A stretch of 64,000 nt of DNA, taken from positions 2,787,131 to 2,851,130 of the forward strand of contig OZ026547.1 of assembly GCA_964020155.1 (NCBI GenBank), read 5' to 3'. The notes beneath the pieces were generated by a model that was not told where the DNA came from, made no database searches, and saw only the letters and a list, made by a program, of their open reading frames with translations. How positions within the stretch are numbered: position 1 is the stretch's first letter; each line of letters begins with the position of its first letter. A program made the position numbers and the translations under genes. Below, piece after piece: positions 1-10,790 of this stretch. The DNA is from Chondrilla cf. caribensis. Its lineage: Eukaryota; Porifera; Demospongiae; Chondrillida; Chondrillidae.

Positions 1-50
1 TATCAACCTGCATTGGAGGTCACTGCAGTTACTTCAACTACTGACATAAG

Positions 51-1302
51 ATGACAATGGAGAATTTACTCACACCAGTCATCCTCTCTATTGGATTCAT
101 CCTAGCTGGGATACACACCACAAATGCACAATGTGAGTTCAATCATACTATTATACACTACACACTAGTACACTGGGATAGTAGTGGGATGGGAGATATT
201 GGATGTGTATGTGAGAACAAGTTCAGGGGATTGGATGTGTTCTTAATCTGATAATCAGTTCATAACAATCAATGAATTAATCAATTAATCACCAGAAGTA
301 AAGTTGGTGAAACCAAAGCCACTCCCACTTTATAAAGCCGTACACCTAATAGGCTTAGGTGTACAAGATTTAGAGTTCTTTGTTCAAATGCTTCTCATGT
401 ACTCTCAAAGTACAAGTCAAATTCCATTGAGTGAAAGCTGTGGGTTATGAGGTGGGGGAGGGGTGTTCTTTTATACTCAATTACCACCTGTGATTACACT
501 AAACCTTAATTACACTATACACTAGGACACTGGGATAGTAGTGGGATAGAAGATATTGGATGTGTACATACACATGTTTTTAAATTAATTATTAGTCCAC
601 AGTAATCAACTGAATAATCCATTAATTCTTAAAAGTAATTCTGTTGGTGCAACTGGAAGATACTCCCAAATTATTAGGCCATGCACCTAATAGGCTTGGT
701 GTGCAATATTCAGTCTTTTTCGTGCAATATTCAAGTCTCAATTAATTCCTGTAATTAATTAATATGTTTACACCACTACTGATAATCAGATTTGATGTAG
801 ACCTATTAATTGTCCAGCACTAGAAAAAAACAGATTACATACACAAGAATACAGCAACATTATAATAATCATACACACACAAACACACGTGCGCACACAC
901 GTACATGATGTACACATTCACAGTACAGAATGGAGTGGAGATTTGGAACATAGTACCACATTCATTTTGACACTCAATAGATCGACACCTAATAGACTTG
1001 GTGTGCAATATTTACAGTTTTTTTCGTGAGTTATTCCAGTACTCTTCAATCACACATCAATGCATTAAGTGACGGGTATTGGTAATAAGGTGTGGGTGAT
1101 TTCCTGTTATTATTCAATCACTTCCTCTGATTGATCAATTTGTTAGCACCACTAATGATAATCAGAATTGATGTAGATATCAAATGAGCCACTAACCACA
1201 TACATACGTACAAGATGTACACATTTAAAGTACAGAGTGGAGTGTAGATATGGAACACAATACCACATTCATTTTGACACAACACAATTATACTCAACAC
1301 AG

Positions 1303-1340
<38 letters not shown>

Positions 1341-2060
1341 AAGCACACACTGCATACTATGTGTACATACATACTGGTTACTTGAGCATGGAATTGGATC
1401 ATTGCTACAGGTAACCCTGGAAACCCCATACCTCGTGACTGTAAGGAGGTCTATCAGAGAGGATGTACTCAAGATGGAGTCTATACCATTGACCCTGGAT
1501 GTATGAAGCCCTTCCAAGTCTACTGTGATATGCGCAATGGACAGTGGATCGTGTTCCAGAGGAGGAGAAATGGACAGGAAAACTTCCAGAGAAATTGGGA
1601 GGAATACAAGAATGGGTTTGGGAACTTTAAGTGGGAGTTCTGGTTGGGAAATGAGAAGATCCACTGTCTTACCTTTGCTATTTGTCGTACCGAACTCAGG
1701 ATCGATATGGGGGATAACATAGGAAGAAAGGCTCATGCCATTTATGACTATTTCACTATAGAGAGTGAGCGGACCAAGTATAAACTTCGTCTTGGAACAT
1801 ACACTGGAACCGCTGGTGATGGAATGAGAGCTTGTGCGTCATTTGATAACATTGACGGCATGTCATTCACAACTTCTGACAGGGATAATGATAACCATTC
1901 AGGAAACTGTGCTCAGCTCTACCATGCAGGATGGTGGTACAATGCCTGCTACTGTTCAAACCTGAACAGACCATACAACAACAATGGTTACATGAATCGC
2001 TGGCACACATTCTCCAATCATCTGAAGTGTAGTGAAATGAAGCTTCGCTCCAGAGACTAA
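51..2060 (+). CDS. Secreted FReD protein, type 1 signal exon (locus A), 243 aa
   Basis: Two exons, 51..132 and 1411..2060, joined by a phase-1 GTGAGT...CTACAG intron; the split codon TGT restores a Cys. Residues 1-26 form a hydrophobic signal peptide (MTMENLLTPVILSIGF...). The rest is one fibrinogen-related domain with no coiled coil or collagen stalk: RDCKEVYQRGC start, VFQRRRNG, a DRDND calcium-site motif, AGWWYNAC, and the C-terminal EMKLRSRD. This fits FReD-only secreted lectins such as the tachylectin-5/ficolin head, so extracellular carbohydrate or acetyl-group binding is likely but not shown. The window opens inside the 5' leader, so the promoter is not visible. The 1.28-kb intron carries a (CA)n tract at 1304-1334 and resembles the intron of the gene at 49719. 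The start of exon 2 resembles the 14259/49719 genes while the rest resembles 10791/30407, so the gene looks mosaic. Open and intact. Confidence 0.88.
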
Positions 2061-2457
2061 CACATCAAACAACATTATACTCACTAGTAGTGTGTGAACT
2101 AGGAACTTGAGAAACACATACAATTCACTAGGTCATGAACACTCAGTTAGATTGTAAACATGGTTGATGCTACAATAATAATATCCACTTCAAATTAAAA
2201 TCTTATCGCTATGCATGATTGGATGAAGGAATATTAATTTAGTGTATAACTAATTATACTACTTCTACTACTACAGTGTGATTAATAATAATTGTAAACG
2301 TATATTGGTTATGTGACTGTCATATGACACCTATCAAGCATATACATTAGTCATGTGACTGTCGCATGACGCCACCAGCTCTGTACTGTACTGCACTGCA
2401 CACACTATCAGATGACAGTTAATGGGCATGTGTGTGTTGGCACATGCATGCATGCGT

Positions 2458-2462
<5 letters not shown>

Positions 2463-2517
<55 letters not shown>
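2463..2517. repeat. (TG)n microsatellite
   Basis: About 27 uninterrupted TG units. The tract is shorter in the partner copies at 31691-31721 and 42534-42572, so it has changed length since duplication. Confidence 0.97.
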
Positions 2518-2522
<5 letters not shown>

Positions 2523-2879
2523 AGGTGCCAACATTCTACAGTAGTAAATTGTTGAGTATAACCTGGATGTATTGAACGGCACGTTCGAGGAGGGAATCGT
2601 GAGGTGAACTCGCAAGAAATTGAGAAGTGCTAACGATGATAACGTCAGAAGAACTCTATTCCTCCGTGTTACCGTAGGTACAAAAGCGACAATCGCAAAG
2701 ACGATGTCGCATTGATCAATCTACCCGGATATGCAAGTAAAATAACAACATAGACAACATCAGTGATTTGATCTAAGTTACCGTACACGTATCCGAGCGA
2801 ATTTCGGATGAGGCAACAGAAACTTGCTGAGTAAGTCTTACCTGATGGCTTCCGTGGAGAAGACCTCAGAAGTGACACC

Positions 2880-2987
2880 ATGGCAGCAAATCTCTACTAC
2901 GAAGGCACAAGACAGTCGAATGAGACAGTCCGATTCAACGTGAACGAAGAACAAGATTTAGATCGTATTCGGCAGCCATTTAAATGA
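2880..2987 (+). CDS. Conserved 35-codon small ORF, unknown function (copy 1)
   Basis: An ATG-initiated ORF (MAANLYYEGTRQ..., ending IRQPFK) in a CpG-bearing patch. It recurs in the partner blocks at 32090-32197 (intact, one D-to-E change) and 43301-43354 (early stop). On the opposite strand an ATG frame runs from 2881 to a GTAAGA donor near 2840, so this could be the first exon of a gene or the divergent promoter of a lost gene. No family is recognised. Expression is unproven, and conservation between recent copies is weak evidence for coding. Confidence 0.25.
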   Translation: MAANLYYEGTRQSNETVRFNVNEEQDLDRIRQPFK

Positions 2988-4639
2988 CGTTCGATTTTGC
3001 TGTGCAATGGTTGTCAAATCATAGATCTTCCACACCATGGTATAGAGCTATGAATATGATCTATGGTCAAATATATATAGCACAAGATATTCAGTCTAAA
3101 ATGCTGTTATTACTTCCGATTGATATAGAAGATTGTGCATATATTTCACTATAATACCAGACACCAGGAAGAGAATTGTATCATCAAAATTGTCTCTAAT
3201 GACCAGTTGTATCATAACTGGTATGTATTTTTTTTTCTTTCTAACACATGCATACAACTATACATGCATGTACATGCACACTCAGTTTTTATTTGTGCTG
3301 CATTTGGGGTCATGCTCACCTACCGATCATTCCCAGGCTATACCACCATTTTATCCTTATATCTCCAAGGCTTGAATGAACAGGGGATTTCCTTTCTACA
3401 AATACTTCTAAATGTCTGTGTACACAAGCTATACGGAATCTATCAAAACTATCAGTATCAAACAATTCATGCTTGTATATTTGCTGGACATATACAAAAT
3501 AGGGACCCTCCTTATTCACTTTCACGCTAACAGAACTGCATCTCAACAGAATACATCACCATACATAATATTATGGGTGAAGTTGCATGGGAGCTTATCC
3601 ATCTTCTGCACGAACCATAATTTCACACCATGCATTATGTATTACGAGAGAATTGTGCTGGATTCAGTTCTCATGCATTTATTACTGTAAACTTACAAGA
3701 GTATCCAGGTCCATATCATCTCCATAGGGCAAAATACGAGTTGAGCATATGTCCAGCTCGGCAAAATTGCGCGGGAACCAAGGTACTGAGGCATCTAATG
3801 TGGAAGGAGCATCATCACATCAGAACATAACAACAACCCAGTGGCATATATATATAATATTATATATTACGTATATAACGATATTCCAGTGAATTGGATG
3901 GTTGTGTCATGAAATGTTAGGAAGTGTTAACATTATTATACACTTGAGCATGTAGAGTAAGTAAATACAGCAAAATTACAGGAAATTAAATGAACACAAA
4001 CTCAGTCAGTAAATTTTTGATAATCTATAGTACCATGCATGGTATTGTGGATTAAGGAGCTCTGTTGGGATATTTCATTCTACCATACCATTTGTATGCC
4101 TCAATAAAGATACACACAGAACTGACACTATACCTAGGGTCCAATGGATATGGATGTGGTAGATAAATGAAAATGGAAATTAAATACAATAAATGCGTAC
4201 AATATACAGATAGCTGCGAGTACCATCTTGATAGACATATGCATTATAATAAGCATCATTTTGTGGCATTTGAGGATGATCATCAATACATACACAATAT
4301 ACATATTATAGAGATCATTGAGAATTACATGTCTAAGAAACTTGAGCAAACACATCTAAGATAAGGCTCTGCACAAAGTGCTACTAGAGTAGAATTGAAG
4401 ATTCTAGCTAGACTAGACCTCTAGAGTGTAGAGTCATGAACTAGAATTAAAGCGTGGAGTTTCAAAACTAGAAGCATTTGACACATCTCATCTGTGGCAG
4501 TCATTGCTTGGAATCCTCCTTTTGATCACATATCAAACTTGAACAATCCATTGGTCATTTCAGTTCTGAGTTGAAGCGTAATAGAGTTAATGGGGATAAC
4601 CCTCTAATTTACATCAGTTCAATAATGCTGTTATATTTG

Positions 4640-5740
4640 GCGGGATAAAACAATAAATAACGCCCACGTCTTAAGTTTGTCGGCCAATCAGTTTGCAGTT
4701 TTTGAAAAATGGCGGCACGATTGTCTATAAAATACGTCCTATCGCCTCCATTTTCTTTGTGAGTAGATCCGTGCTGGGGAAGCTGCAGATGCTGGAGGAT
4801 TCGAATTGGAGGGGGTGCCCCAAGCGCAAGCGTGGTTAGCTGTTCTACCCTCTCCTTCTTCGGTTCGCTGTTTGATCACGCATGGAGTTCACACGTCCCG
4901 GTCTCCTGTAAGTCGTCGGGTCTCTCGAGTGTTCTTGGACGAGGTTTGGGCGTCCGTCCTCTTCGGAGGCGGTCGGTGCCTGGGATCATGGTCGGCTAGT
5001 CTCCCCTAGGGGTCCTGTAAGTAGATTCCTACGAAGGCTATGTTGTTGGAACCACACGGCTCTCTGCTCACCACCCTTTTCCCTTTATTATTGCCTTCGG
5101 GCGCACGCACGTAAGTTAGGCCGTGCCTTTATATTTACATTTACGTTGCATACACTTTACTATGCACACACTGCGCCTTGCACACACCCTCCTATACACA
5201 CAGTATGCGCACGCGCGGCACTGTAGGGTCCAGACATGCTACACTAGTTTAGGTTTTGGGCCCTACCGGGGAGTCTCTTGTCATCGTGTTGAGGAAGCTG
5301 CTGCGCTGTTTGATGTGTGTCCTGCCGGCCTGACTCTGATGATTACCGATGTCAAGTCAGTTCATCTCTGTCTTCTGGTCCGTGGATTGGTGGTAAACCC
5401 GTGATTCTTGGGTCTCTGGGCTCATGAAGCTGTCAAGTCACAAGGGACCGCATCGGTGACTGGCGCCCGTGATACTCGGTGTGCCAGACGTAAAAGATCA
5501 CGGCTCTGAAATCTGGACCTCCCAAGAAGCCAGTCTACCACCCTAACATTGGATGATGGCTTGATGTTGACTACACGCGAGATGACATCAACAGCTGAGG
5601 CATGGTGGCAAGTGGCATGTTCTCCTCGGCCGCGGGGCATGAAGCACCTCCCCGTCCTCGTCGGATGCCCTGGGCACACGTGAAGTGTGGCGAAGAGAGG
5701 TGTAATCCAGTTGAATTTCATTGTAATAATTTTTATTATT
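4640..5740 (+). promoter_or_regulatory. CpG-rich block with housekeeping-type promoter motifs (copy 1)
   Basis: Composition changes sharply from AT-rich to CpG-rich. In order: CCAAT (4684-4688), a perfect YY1-type AAAATGGCGGC (4706-4716), TATAAAA (4726-4732) and a pyrimidine-rich CCTCCATTTTCTTTG that resembles a 5'TOP transcription start. Three GTAAGT donor-like sites follow within about 250 bp. No long ORF or recognisable domain follows. Short ORFs on both strands (5123-5404 +, 5422-5721 -) stay open in both copies but look like nothing I know. It could be the 5' end of a noncoding transcript, such as a snoRNA-host-like gene, or part of a retroelement leader. Confidence 0.45.
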
Positions 5741-6192
5741 GCTGTACATAAGTGTGTACATAAACTAATATTACATTATTACAGATTATTTGCAATCAAC
5801 ATTTTAATGAATTTGATTATCAATTAACATTATGATGGTTGACTTCTATATAATTTTCGTCGTGGACACACCAAATTGCTGCTAGATTTGACATACAAGT
5901 ATAGTATGTGAGTACATTATAATAATTATTATTACACACACATACATACCTGCTATACTATATAGCTCGAGTCTGAAGAATAGTTACATTGTAGTACACA
6001 CACAAATACGTATGTACTACACACGCACATATGCTTGTGTTTGTGTGTACATGCTTGTGCGTGTACATACATACGTATGTTTATGTTTTAAGGGGTATAA
6101 ATGGGTGTGCATGTATAACATAATATTACATAATGTGCTTTTATGCATACGTGCATGTGTGTATATGTGTGCGTGCACATTTGTGTGTGTGG

Positions 6193-6229
<37 letters not shown>

Positions 6230-6660
6230 TGCGCATGCGTGCATGTGTATGTGTGTGTATATGCATGTGTGTGTGTGTACGTACGTATGTTTATGCCTTA
6301 GGGAATTCGAAGTATAAATGAGTCTCAGAGTGCATGTATATAATATTGTATGCGTGCATTTTATACATATTATGTGTATATTATATTATTATATACGTGT
6401 GTTTGTGCGTGTGCATATGTATGTATGTTTGTGTTTATGTGCGTGTATTTTGTGTGTGTATTACATGCATGCGTATGCATACGTGTGTATACATATGTAT
6501 ATTATGTGCAAATAACATTAACTAGATATGAGCTGTAAAAGTTAATGTTGGCTCTTAACGGCTATGGTGCGTAATTTAAAATTCTATAATTAATAATTAT
6601 GCATGTGCCTAGAAAGTAAGTAATTGAATGTGGAATCAATGTTTATGAGATGAATTGAAA
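5741..6660. repeat. AT- and TG/CA-rich spacer
   Basis: Simple sequence of the (TGTA/TGTG)n kind with a (CA)n core at 6195-6227. The long frames here are low-complexity artefacts. No gene is seen. Confidence 0.85.
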
Positions 6661-6826
6661 TAAATATTGTTTTACTTTAGTTTTTGAAGGGCATCGGTGA
6701 GCGTAAACATATCCTGCCTGATGTCATGACTGAGCTTCAGTATCTGCTCCTTGGTGTCCAGTATCTCAATGCACTGGATGTAGGGGTTGTAGCGGGCGGT
6801 GAAGGGTCTGGGAATGGTGGCAGCAT

Positions 6827-7140
6827 AACTCCTGTACAATGAGAAGTAGACATGTGTCACATGCACGCGTATCTGAAGCGAATCACAAATATTATAATGA
6901 TACTCAAATGATGTTATACAGTAACTTCTCTGACACACATACACATAATTATAACTGCTGTACAATGAGATGTAGACATGTATCACATGAACGCGTATCT
7001 GAAGTGAATCACAAATATTATAGTTACACTCAAATGATGTTATACAGTAACCTCTCTGACACACATACACATAATTAAAACTCCTGTACAATGAGATGTA
7101 GACATGTATCACATGAACGCGTATCTGAAGTGAACACAAA
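6827..7140. repeat. ~125-bp tandem repeat in the PAH-like intron, 3 units
   Basis: Three units each begin around CTGTACAATGAGA and contain CACATG..CGTATCTGAAG. The unit duplicates the 3' splice-site region of the last PAH-like exon. The partner block at 36608-36795 has only two units. Confidence 0.85.
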
Positions 7141-7289
7141 TAATATAAGATTATTGCTACAGTCAAATGTTAGGAGTGCGGATGTGCATGTAGGACGGTT
7201 ATATAGCAAATAGTGAAATGTTGGGAATGGTAGAGAAACACCCATCAATAGAGGAGAGTGCAGTTTATATACGTATACGTACATATATG

Positions 7290-7293
7290 CATC

Positions 7294-7330
<37 letters not shown>

Positions 7331-7403
7331 TAATATTATGCATGAGTGTTATAATGTGTATGTTCACATACAGGCAACATGCACACATACACACAATCGC
7401 ATG

Positions 7404-7462
<59 letters not shown>
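7290..7462. repeat. (TAA)n and (CA)n microsatellites
   Basis: (AAT)n at about 7293-7328 and (CA)n at about 7407-7462, in the intron between the last two PAH-like exons. Both recur, with different lengths, at 39134-39187 and 39305-39364. Confidence 0.95.
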
Positions 7463-7464
<2 letters not shown>

Positions 7465-7637
7465 CAACATACACACACACAACAACAACACACACGTACT
7501 TCACTTTGTCCGTGGCATCTTGAAAGCTCTCAGCCAGAAAGTAACAAGACTGCATCCCTTCAAGTATATACTTCTGACTGAAAGTCTTGGTTAGCTCAAA
7601 GGGTCTAATGTCTTGATTGTCCGTGAGACAACGCTGG

Positions 7638-8190
7638 ATAGAGAAAAGCAGTAGCTATCATTATACAAAACATACAGTGTATATTTACAGTACTGTACTG
7701 TATATTATAAAGTACACACTGTACACACAGCGTATAATATACTGTTCAAACAATACATACAGTACCACAGTACATTCGTACACACGGCACATACAGAATA
7801 CACAGAGTGCACACAGTACACATAGAATACATAGTACACACTGTCACAGTATATACAGTCTATACCGTACACATAATACACACAGTACATACAGTACACA
7901 CAGTTATTTTTTTAATTTTTTTCATAGTATTATTATTAAAATAGTACACACAGTACATGCAGTAATATAATATTATATTTTTGCATAAAGTGGATAATTG
8001 TATGAAATCAAAATGTATGATGTGACAGTACACACGTACATACAGTACACACAGTACACGCAGCACACACAGTACACACAGCACATACAGTACATACAGT
8101 ATATACAGTAAACACATTATTATACAGCACACACGGCACACACAGTACACACAACACACACAGTACACACAGTACACACAGTACATAATC
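7638..8190. repeat. ACAGTACAC-type simple repeat
   Basis: Degenerate runs of CAGTACACA/CAGTATATA units fill the intron between two PAH-like exons. The partner is 39520-40145, where the run is expanded near the exon. Confidence 0.85.
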
Positions 8191-8998
8191 GAACCTGAAG
8201 TTCTCCAAACGAGGACAGGAGTCCTGCTCCATAAGCCTTGGTCTTACCATTCTCCTTACACAAGCCAAACTCAATAGTGAACCAGTACAACTAAATGTGG
8301 GGTATGGATGTACTAATAGTATTATATACAGTATACGTATAAATAATTATAGTTGTATAGAAATATATAGTTATCCACATACATTGTATGCATACAGATA
8401 GTATACATATACATGTACAGGAATGTTTACAATCGAACACAACACAATGCTAGTCCCCATGTACAGTGAGTATGACTGATAGAGAATTTGAAGTTATGGG
8501 GGGAGGGGGGGGGTATTGATTTGTGTATGTAGCCACACTCAATGACCTTGCTGTTTTGTTACAATATTTTGATCTGCTATGTCATGGCAAGCTAGAATGG
8601 CAAACAGTGATATCAAGTCCAGATTAGGATGTATGTGTACGTATGTACATGAGGTTCATTGAAAGGTTCCATACCATATGTACTGTACATGCAGTATTAA
8701 TCATTGTAATACATATACATACTTGTTACTTCCGGTTGATAAAGGAGGCTGTGGCTATATCACTATAATATATACCAGACACCTGGAAGAGAATCTTATC
8801 CTCTGATGTCTCTAACGACCAGCCAGTTGTATCATAGCTGGTATGTAGCCATCTTTGGAACACATGCACTCAACTATTATGCATGTACATGCACACTCAG
8901 TTTTATTTCTGCTGCATTTTGAGTCATGCTCACTTACCGATCATTCCCAGGCTATACCACCATTTTATCCTTATATCCCCAAGGCTTGAATGAACAGG

Positions 8999-9473
8999 GT
9001 TGAATGAACAAACAACATTTGATACATATTATCAATCTAGAAGGAATTGATTTTTAGGGAATTTGATGTAATGATGCAATTTGAATTTTGTCTCATCTTC
9101 ATACAATTGGGCCTAGGGTGGTAGTTTTAGGCAATGTGAATATTGTTGAACTTTGCTGTCCTGTTTACACCAATCAGGGACACTACCCAAAGGAGTGTTA
9201 TTGGGGGAATTTCATTTGTACAGTACTCATTATACTTTGGGAACAGGAACAGCTTATGGTAACTATGAATAATTTTATGGTAAATTTTGGGTCACTAAAT
9301 GTAAATACTTTGAGTAGTACACACTACTGGTTAGTACACACTCCTGGTCAGTACACAGTCTCAGTTAGTACACAGTCTACATTTGTACACACACTACACT
9401 ACACCAGTAACTGTCTCGTTTTGATTGGCACCTGAAAGTGAACATAAATATCAAAAAAATTATATAATTATGT
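8999..9473. other. Noncoding spacer with a short TTAGTACACACTCCTG-type minisatellite
   Basis: From 9311 to about 9410 the sequence carries diverged units of the minisatellite that is longer at 44910-45150. The flanks (GGCACCTGAAAGTGAACATAAATATC at about 9427) recur at 45470 and 47930. No gene is seen. Confidence 0.6.
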
Positions 9474-9492
9474 GTGTGTATGTGCGTGTGTG

Positions 9493-9553
<61 letters not shown>
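9474..9553. repeat. (TG)n microsatellite
   Basis: Nearly pure TG with a few GC interruptions, on the left side of the LINE fragment. Confidence 0.95.
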
Positions 9554-9556
<3 letters not shown>

Positions 9557-9571
9557 TGCATGTGTGTTGTT

Positions 9572-9822
9572 GGGGTGACGCTCTGGGAGAGGAAGAGAAA
9601 TGTTGACATCCTGGAGGAAGCTGATGAATTACAAGTAGAAGAACAGCTGCGCCATAAGCGGTTGCAGTGGTTTGGTCACCTTCAGAGAATGCCGAAAAAC
9701 CGGCCACAGAAGCAGGTTCTGAGGTGCCGACCACATGGAAAGAAGCGGAAACCTAGAGGAACCTCGCAGCGTTGGATAGAAATCATTCACAAGGACCTGT
9801 CCAACCTTCCAGCAGAGGAGGT
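9572..9822 (+). mobile_element. Degenerate 3' end of a LINE (non-LTR) reverse transcriptase ORF
   Basis: The + frame encodes a tail typical of non-LTR retrotransposon polyproteins: RHKRLQWFGHLQRMP, then a basic GKKRKPRGTSQRWIE segment. About 80 residues remain, with no polymerase motifs. It sits between two (TG)n tracts and runs straight into the second. The homologous stretch near 45500 has only TG repeats, so this is an added fragment. Clade unknown. Confidence 0.7.
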
Positions 9823-9824
9823 GT

Positions 9825-9914
<90 letters not shown>

Positions 9915-9942
9915 ATGTGTGTTCATGTGCGTATGTGTGTGG

Positions 9943-9995
<53 letters not shown>

Positions 9996-10036
9996 ATGTG
10001 TGTGCATGTGCGTATGTGTGTGGTGTGTGCGTGTGC

Positions 10037-10114
<78 letters not shown>

Positions 10115-10204
10115 ATGTGTGTGCATGTGCGTATGTGTGTGGTGTGTGCGTGTGCGCGTGTGTGTGTGTTTGCATGTGTGTGCACATGCATACGTGTGTT
10201 GTGT

Positions 10205-10242
<38 letters not shown>

Positions 10243-10243
10243 C

Positions 10244-10319
<76 letters not shown>

Positions 10320-10333
10320 ATGTGCATGTGTGT
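9823..10333. repeat. Long (TG)n array with GTGCATGTGTG higher-order interruptions
   Basis: About 0.5 kb of TG repeats interrupted by a recurring block (GCATGTGTG..CATGTGCGTATGTG TGGTGTG) at about 9912, 9992 and 10112. This shows that the array grew by duplicating segments as well as by slippage. Confidence 0.95.
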
Positions 10334-10384
10334 ATAAGATTAACATGTACAATATTGCAGGTATGGTATAGGAATCCGTACTGA

Positions 10385-10675
10385 GCCACAGAAACCATGG
10401 AAATGATGTTTAAAATTGTTGTGGACAACTAGTGTCTACCACAAAGTTTTGTTATCACCACAAATGGTCAATTAGTCTCAGTGAGGTCAAGTATAATGTG
10501 ACAAGAAATTTGATTACAATAAAAATGTGTACAATTGCACTATTACAAATACTCACAATAACACCCAAACAGATTTTCTGAGGTTGACCATAATAATAAT
10601 TATACACTGCAGTATACTCTAATATGGGCAACCACTAGATTAACAACAAACACTCACACTTCCTTTGGAGAAGGC
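10385..10675. other. Upstream region of locus B, shared with the gene at 49719
   Basis: Noncoding. It contains GTGGACAACTAGTGTCTACCA and a GAGGTTGACCATAA stretch. The same sequence lies at about 49300-49595 in front of another type 1 gene, so the whole upstream region was duplicated with the exon. Confidence 0.7.
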
Positions 10676-10682
10676 TATAAAA
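10676..10682 (+). promoter_or_regulatory. TATA box of locus B
   Basis: TATAAAA 109 bases upstream of the ATG, followed by the type 1 leader (GAAGTGACCACC, then GGGAGAAAGACAACAAG). The same arrangement is found at the 30407, 49719 and 62190 loci. Confidence 0.75.
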
Positions 10683-10790
10683 GAAGAGAAGTGACCACCT
10701 ACAACAACACAGACAGCTCAAAGGGAGAAAGACAACAAGTGATCAACCTGCATTGGAGGTCACTGCAGTTACTTCAACTACTGACACAAG

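Larger units (their letters stand above)
6672..8290 (-). pseudogene. 3' end of a phenylalanine hydroxylase-like gene, last three exons (copy 1)
   Basis: Three - strand exons: 8290..8195, 7633..7500 and 6831..6672, with AG acceptors and GT donors and compatible phases (0, then 2). The joined reading frame matches the C-terminal part of metazoan aromatic amino acid hydroxylases. Recognisable pieces are [12 protein letters not shown] (its Glu is the third iron ligand in PAH), [14 protein letters not shown], the YFLAESFQDATDKVK segment, AATIPRPFTARYNPY, and a tetramerisation-type tail ending ALQKLK then stop. The exons carrying the two iron-ligand histidines and the regulatory domain are not found upstream on this strand, so it is 5'-truncated. 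All three exons are open here, unlike the copy at 36455-40246. It is probably a duplicated gene fragment; a real gene with distant 5' exons is not excluded. Confidence 0.8.
2061..8998. repeat. Segmental duplication block, copy 1 (partner 31312-40945)
   Basis: Everything from the 3' flank of locus A to about 8998 recurs in the same order after the locus at 30407, at roughly 97-98% identity by eye. The block holds a (TG)n tract (2463-2517), a 35-codon small ORF, a CpG-rich promoter-like block (4640-5740), AT/TG-rich spacer (5741-6660), the PAH-like exons (6672-8290) and a (CAGTACACA)-type simple-sequence intron. The first 1.7 kb also recurs at 42121-43830. Apart from the listed features I see no gene in it. 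Confidence 0.9.

Noticed and set aside
5330..5420. CTGATGATT as a box C of a C/D snoRNA
   Set aside because: No well-placed box D with a closing terminal stem was found within a plausible length.
5462..5475. TGGCGCCCG resembling a retroviral-type tRNA primer binding site
   Set aside because: The preceding sequence does not end in CA, there is no repeated LTR on the other side, and the motif is changed to CGGCGCCCG in copy 2.
5422..5721. 99-codon - strand frame in the CpG-rich block, also open at 34572-34871
   Set aside because: Open in both copies, but the copies are about 98% identical, so conservation is uninformative; no domain, signal peptide or splice logic was seen.
9425..10384. Long open frames of Cys/Val or Thr/His repeats on both strands here and at 7218-7581, 18064-18700, 45499-45939, 50511-50850
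   Set aside because: They are translations of (TG)n/(CA)n microsatellites, open in several frames at once, with no initiation context or conserved ends.
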